From positions 157,686-221,685 of the forward strand of contig NBIV01000138.1 of the NCBI GenBank assembly GCA_003194525.1: a stretch of 64,000 bases of DNA. Direction: 5' to 3'. Shown piece after piece: positions 61,994 to 64,000 of this stretch. The notes below the pieces were generated by a model that saw only the letters and a list, made by a program, of their open reading frames with translations, was not told the origin of the DNA and did no database searches. The stretch comes from Gracilariopsis chorda. Lineage: Eukaryota; Rhodophyta; Florideophyceae; Gracilariales; Gracilariaceae. The position numbers were made by a program, and so were the translations under genes. Position 1 is the first letter of the stretch. Every line of letters starts with the position of its first letter.

Positions 61994-62600
61994 TTATTCG
62001 GAGTTCACTATTTGTGTAAAGAATCTCAGAGAAGTCCCATTCTAAGTACATATGACCGAATTTCCTCGTGATTGGTATCGACCAATTGAGCTTCCTGTTG
62101 AGTAAAGTGTTGTCCACGTTGTCAGGTACATGAGCGTGTAAGTCCAAGATATCGAGTCCAATAAGAGGAGGTACAGAGGCGTCGACGAGGCCAATCTCAA
62201 GTGGAAGAAAAGTGTTTCCAGGGATTGGAATGCGTACTTGCATAGTTCCACGGCTGAAGTATATGCCATCTCCAAACTTGAAAGCTTTTTTGGAGTGGTT
62301 CAGCCTACATGGAATGCCTACAAGTTTACAGTACGCTTGGGCTTGTTATTTTTTCTACTACAGATCGTTGTGCGCCAGAATCCAGACATGCGCCTTGAAA
62401 TTCGCGTCGGTTTCTCTCGAATGAGCTTGTCTTCACGTTGTGAATACCAAAAAAGTTCCAACGAGGTGTTCGTGAACTGTATCGTGCTTGCTTTCGTGTC
62501 CAAAAACGAATGATTCGAGGTGAGCCATTGGAGGGCTTGTCTAGTCCTTTCTTGTTCTGCTGCTTGGTGTGGTGCAATCCCGGTGTGGGAAAGGCACCCA
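61911..62600 (-). pseudogene. Protease region of the CoDi/GalEa-like copia
   Basis: The active-site motif ACLDSGAQRSVV is readable at about 62350. In another frame near 62240-62270 the segment FGDGIYFSRGTMQVRIPIPG follows, and then SVPPLIGLDILDLHA with DNVDNTLLN. This order (C-L-D-S-G-A-Q-R ... F-G-D-G ... P-x-L-I-G-L-D-x-L-D) is the protease and following spacer of the CoDi/GalEa branch. At least two frame changes separate the parts. Confidence 0.7.
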
Positions 62601-63546
62601 AGGCAGCTCGAAGCCTTGCTCTCTTGGAGAGGTAGGCCCAGCTGGGTAGAGCCCTCCGTGTCCCGTATGACGGGTGTAACTCCGTCGGGAGCCTGGATGT
62701 ACCTCGGAGGTTTAGGGGTTAGAACGGGTCGGAACCACGGCTGGTCCGGAAGTAGCCTGCGAACAGTGGAACAAAAGGGGGAAAGGGACCACCCGACGGG
62801 GGCGTGCGGAAAGCGGGAACAGACCCCGGAGGGGGGGTGCCGATACACACACACGAACACGCACCGCGCGGCGGTTAGGGGATATGAAGGGAAGGGATGG
62901 TCTCACGGTCTCACGACACACGTCGGTAATATCAATACCCAAAACTGGGGCGGAGATAGGGCCTGTACGGGCGGTCACACGACAACAACGAATACCACGA
63001 GTGGTCACAACCCACTGGGTACGACGAGCACGGTCTCCTCGGTGGTGCGAGTCGGGTGAAACTATCGGGCAAGCGGTGTACCTCCGCGAGGAGTTAGACA
63101 CTTCGCATGGCGAATAGAGTCAGAGCCGAACTCTTGTTACTTTTCTTGGTGAGCTCGCCGCCGTGCGGCCGACGCTCAAGTACTAGCTCAGTGCAGTACA
63201 GTAGGTAGTGCACTAGCCTAAGTAAAATTAACCCCTAAACTATACTAAAATAAGTAGCCGTTTTGGGGCCTCCTGGCCGGGGCTGTAGCCACGTGTCCAC
63301 CACCCTTGCCAGGCAAGTACCACAAAATATGAATGTTCCCATAACCACCCTGGGTAACCAGACCGCTAATTAGCCCGGTAAACGGGGGCTAAAATTCATG
63401 CATCCCGCTTCATCGCTCGCACCGAGTACACCTCAGATATGAGTTTCACCATCGCCCGTACGCGGGAATGCATTGCACTACACATCCCCCTCCTTAAGGG
63501 CCGAAAACGAACGCGAGTATAGGCGTGAGGAGATGAGGCGCGAGGG
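62601..63546. other. GC-rich region, LTR- or promoter-like, no supported gene
   Basis: Frames of 77-179 codons on both strands are compositional. The right part leads into the TATA box at 63547, so it may be the upstream half of an LTR or a promoter region. Confidence 0.3.
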
Positions 63547-63555
63547 TATAAATAG
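63547..63555 (+). promoter_or_regulatory. TATA box TATAAATAG
   Basis: A canonical TATA box 104 bases upstream of the ATG at 63659. Confidence 0.6.
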
Positions 63556-63658
63556 TCCCGACAAGGGAATCGCCGAGATACCGGTCCCCCGTACCAACAC
63601 GGTTACAACTGATCAACCCTCAGTACCTTCTTCAACAGACTCTGCGCCCCTCTCTACT

Positions 63659-64000
63659 ATGAACAACAATCCGTTTTCGAACAACCCGCCTGCGGGCGCC
63701 CCGCAGGGGACTTCCGCGAGCGGACAACCTTCCTTCGCGACGCCGGGGTCGTGGGTTCGTCACCCATCCTCTGGGTTCCTCTCCTTGCCTCTGCCTGGAG
63801 GATCGTCTCATGTTCCAACCTTGGATGCCTCGGATGCCGCGAGTATCGCCGCCTGGAATTCCGCCCAAGCGATACCGATCACTGCGACCGCCGCCGGCTG
63901 GGTGTCACCATCGACACTTTGGGCCCGCAATCCCGGGAAGACGCTCTCCTCTTTTCGCGTGCGCCCTGGTTCCACCCCACATGGGTTTCCGACTCGGACC
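63659..64000 (+). CDS. 5' part of an open gene, unknown or Gag-like (114+ aa)
   Basis: An ATG at 63659 opens a frame that runs without a stop to the window end (114 codons). The N-terminus is Asn/Pro/Ala/Ser-rich (MNNNPFSNNPPAGAPQGT), followed by a more ordered stretch (TLDASDAASIAAWNSAQAI, then TLWARNPGKTLSSFRVRPGS). It follows a canonical TATA box with a short leader. Disordered N-termini of this type are seen in Gag proteins of gypsy elements, and the surroundings are transposon-rich, but there is no decisive motif; a host gene is equally possible. Confidence 0.5.
   Translation, partial: MNNNPFSNNPPAGAPQGTSASGQPSFATPGSWVRHPSSGFLSLPLPGGSSHVPTLDASDAASIAAWNSAQAIPITATAAGWVSPSTLWARNPGKTLSSFRVRPGSTPHGFPTRT

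Larger units (their letters stand above)
59530..62600 (-). mobile_element. Truncated CoDi/GalEa-like copia element, minus strand
   Basis: Read on the minus strand, protease, integrase, reverse transcriptase and RNase H remnants follow in copia order. The protease spacer and the RNase H signature (RSVLRGELYAFADSFD) are typical of the CoDi/GalEa branch known from diatoms, red algae and some animals. Frames are broken repeatedly. No Gag or LTR was found; the sequence upstream of 62600 is unrelated and GC-rich. Confidence 0.8.

Noticed and set aside
62520-63117. ORFs of 77-179 codons on both strands
   Set aside because: GC-rich composition and simultaneous openness; the long plus-strand frame is opposite a decayed copia protease region.
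1-64000. CRISPR arrays, rRNA and tRNA genes
   Set aside because: No regularly spaced identical repeats with unique spacers, and no cloverleaf-type tRNA signatures, were seen on reading; the regular arrays present are minisatellites or transposon motifs.

Overview
This is a transposon-dominated window from a eukaryotic nuclear genome. There are no bacterial operons, Shine-Dalgarno sites, CRISPR arrays, rRNA genes or tRNA genes that I can recognise. It holds LTR retrotransposons of three lineages (a chromodomain-bearing Ty3/gypsy, a second Ty3/gypsy, Ty1/copia), DNA transposons of three superfamilies (piggyBac-like, hAT, two PIF/Harbinger), few introns, and compact host genes. A CoDi/GalEa-type copia and a plant/alga-type fatty-acid elongase fragment suggest a multicellular red alga (florideophyte, Chondrus-like). 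That assignment is an inference from content and was not tested by any search.

Layout. 0.35-1.5 kb: decayed piggyBac-like transposase (-). 2.5-7 kb: mostly degenerate sequence with a 21-bp minisatellite (4.0-4.3 kb). 8.1-12.0 kb: broken Ty1/copia element (-). 12.1-13 kb: relic LTR and a G-rich repeat. 14.64-21.29 kb: complete but decayed Ty3/gypsy element (-), with ~1.06-kb LTRs, a primer-binding site and a 5-bp target duplication (ATCCA). 21.46-26.82 kb: decayed Ty1/copia element (+) with 181-bp LTRs. 27.2-30.0 kb: palindromic motif array and a hAT transposase pseudogene (+). 30.1-30.9 kb: WD40 pseudogene. 30.99-41.31 kb: young chromodomain Ty3/gypsy element (-) with 538-bp LTRs, target duplication ATGAC, PBS, PPT, and Gag and Pol joined by a GGGAAAC -1 slippery site; between Pol and the 3' LTR it carries a long unrecognised ORF on the opposite strand. 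41.9-45.0 kb: intact Harbinger transposase, a 3-ketoacyl-CoA synthase pseudogene fragment, and a probable Harbinger partner protein. 46.9-49.7 kb: second Harbinger element with inverted repeats, intact transposase and a SANT-like partner broken by one stop. 51.0-51.9 kb: a plausible host gene of unknown function. 54.2-54.6 kb: LINE-like tail fragment. 55.4-57.2 kb: intact gene for a secreted Pro/Thr/Ser-rich protein of three ~192-residue repeats. 59.5-62.6 kb: truncated CoDi/GalEa-like copia (-). 63.66 kb to the end: start of an open gene (+) behind a TATA box.

Only four coding regions look intact: the two Harbinger transposases, the 51-kb gene and the repeat-rich secreted protein; the ORF at the right edge is cut by the window. 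Most remaining long reading frames are transposon remnants. The most unusual items are the antisense ORF of the chromodomain element together with its nonsense-only decay, the elongase fragment between two Harbinger genes, and a palindromic motif shared between the sequence beside the hAT element and the Harbinger termini.
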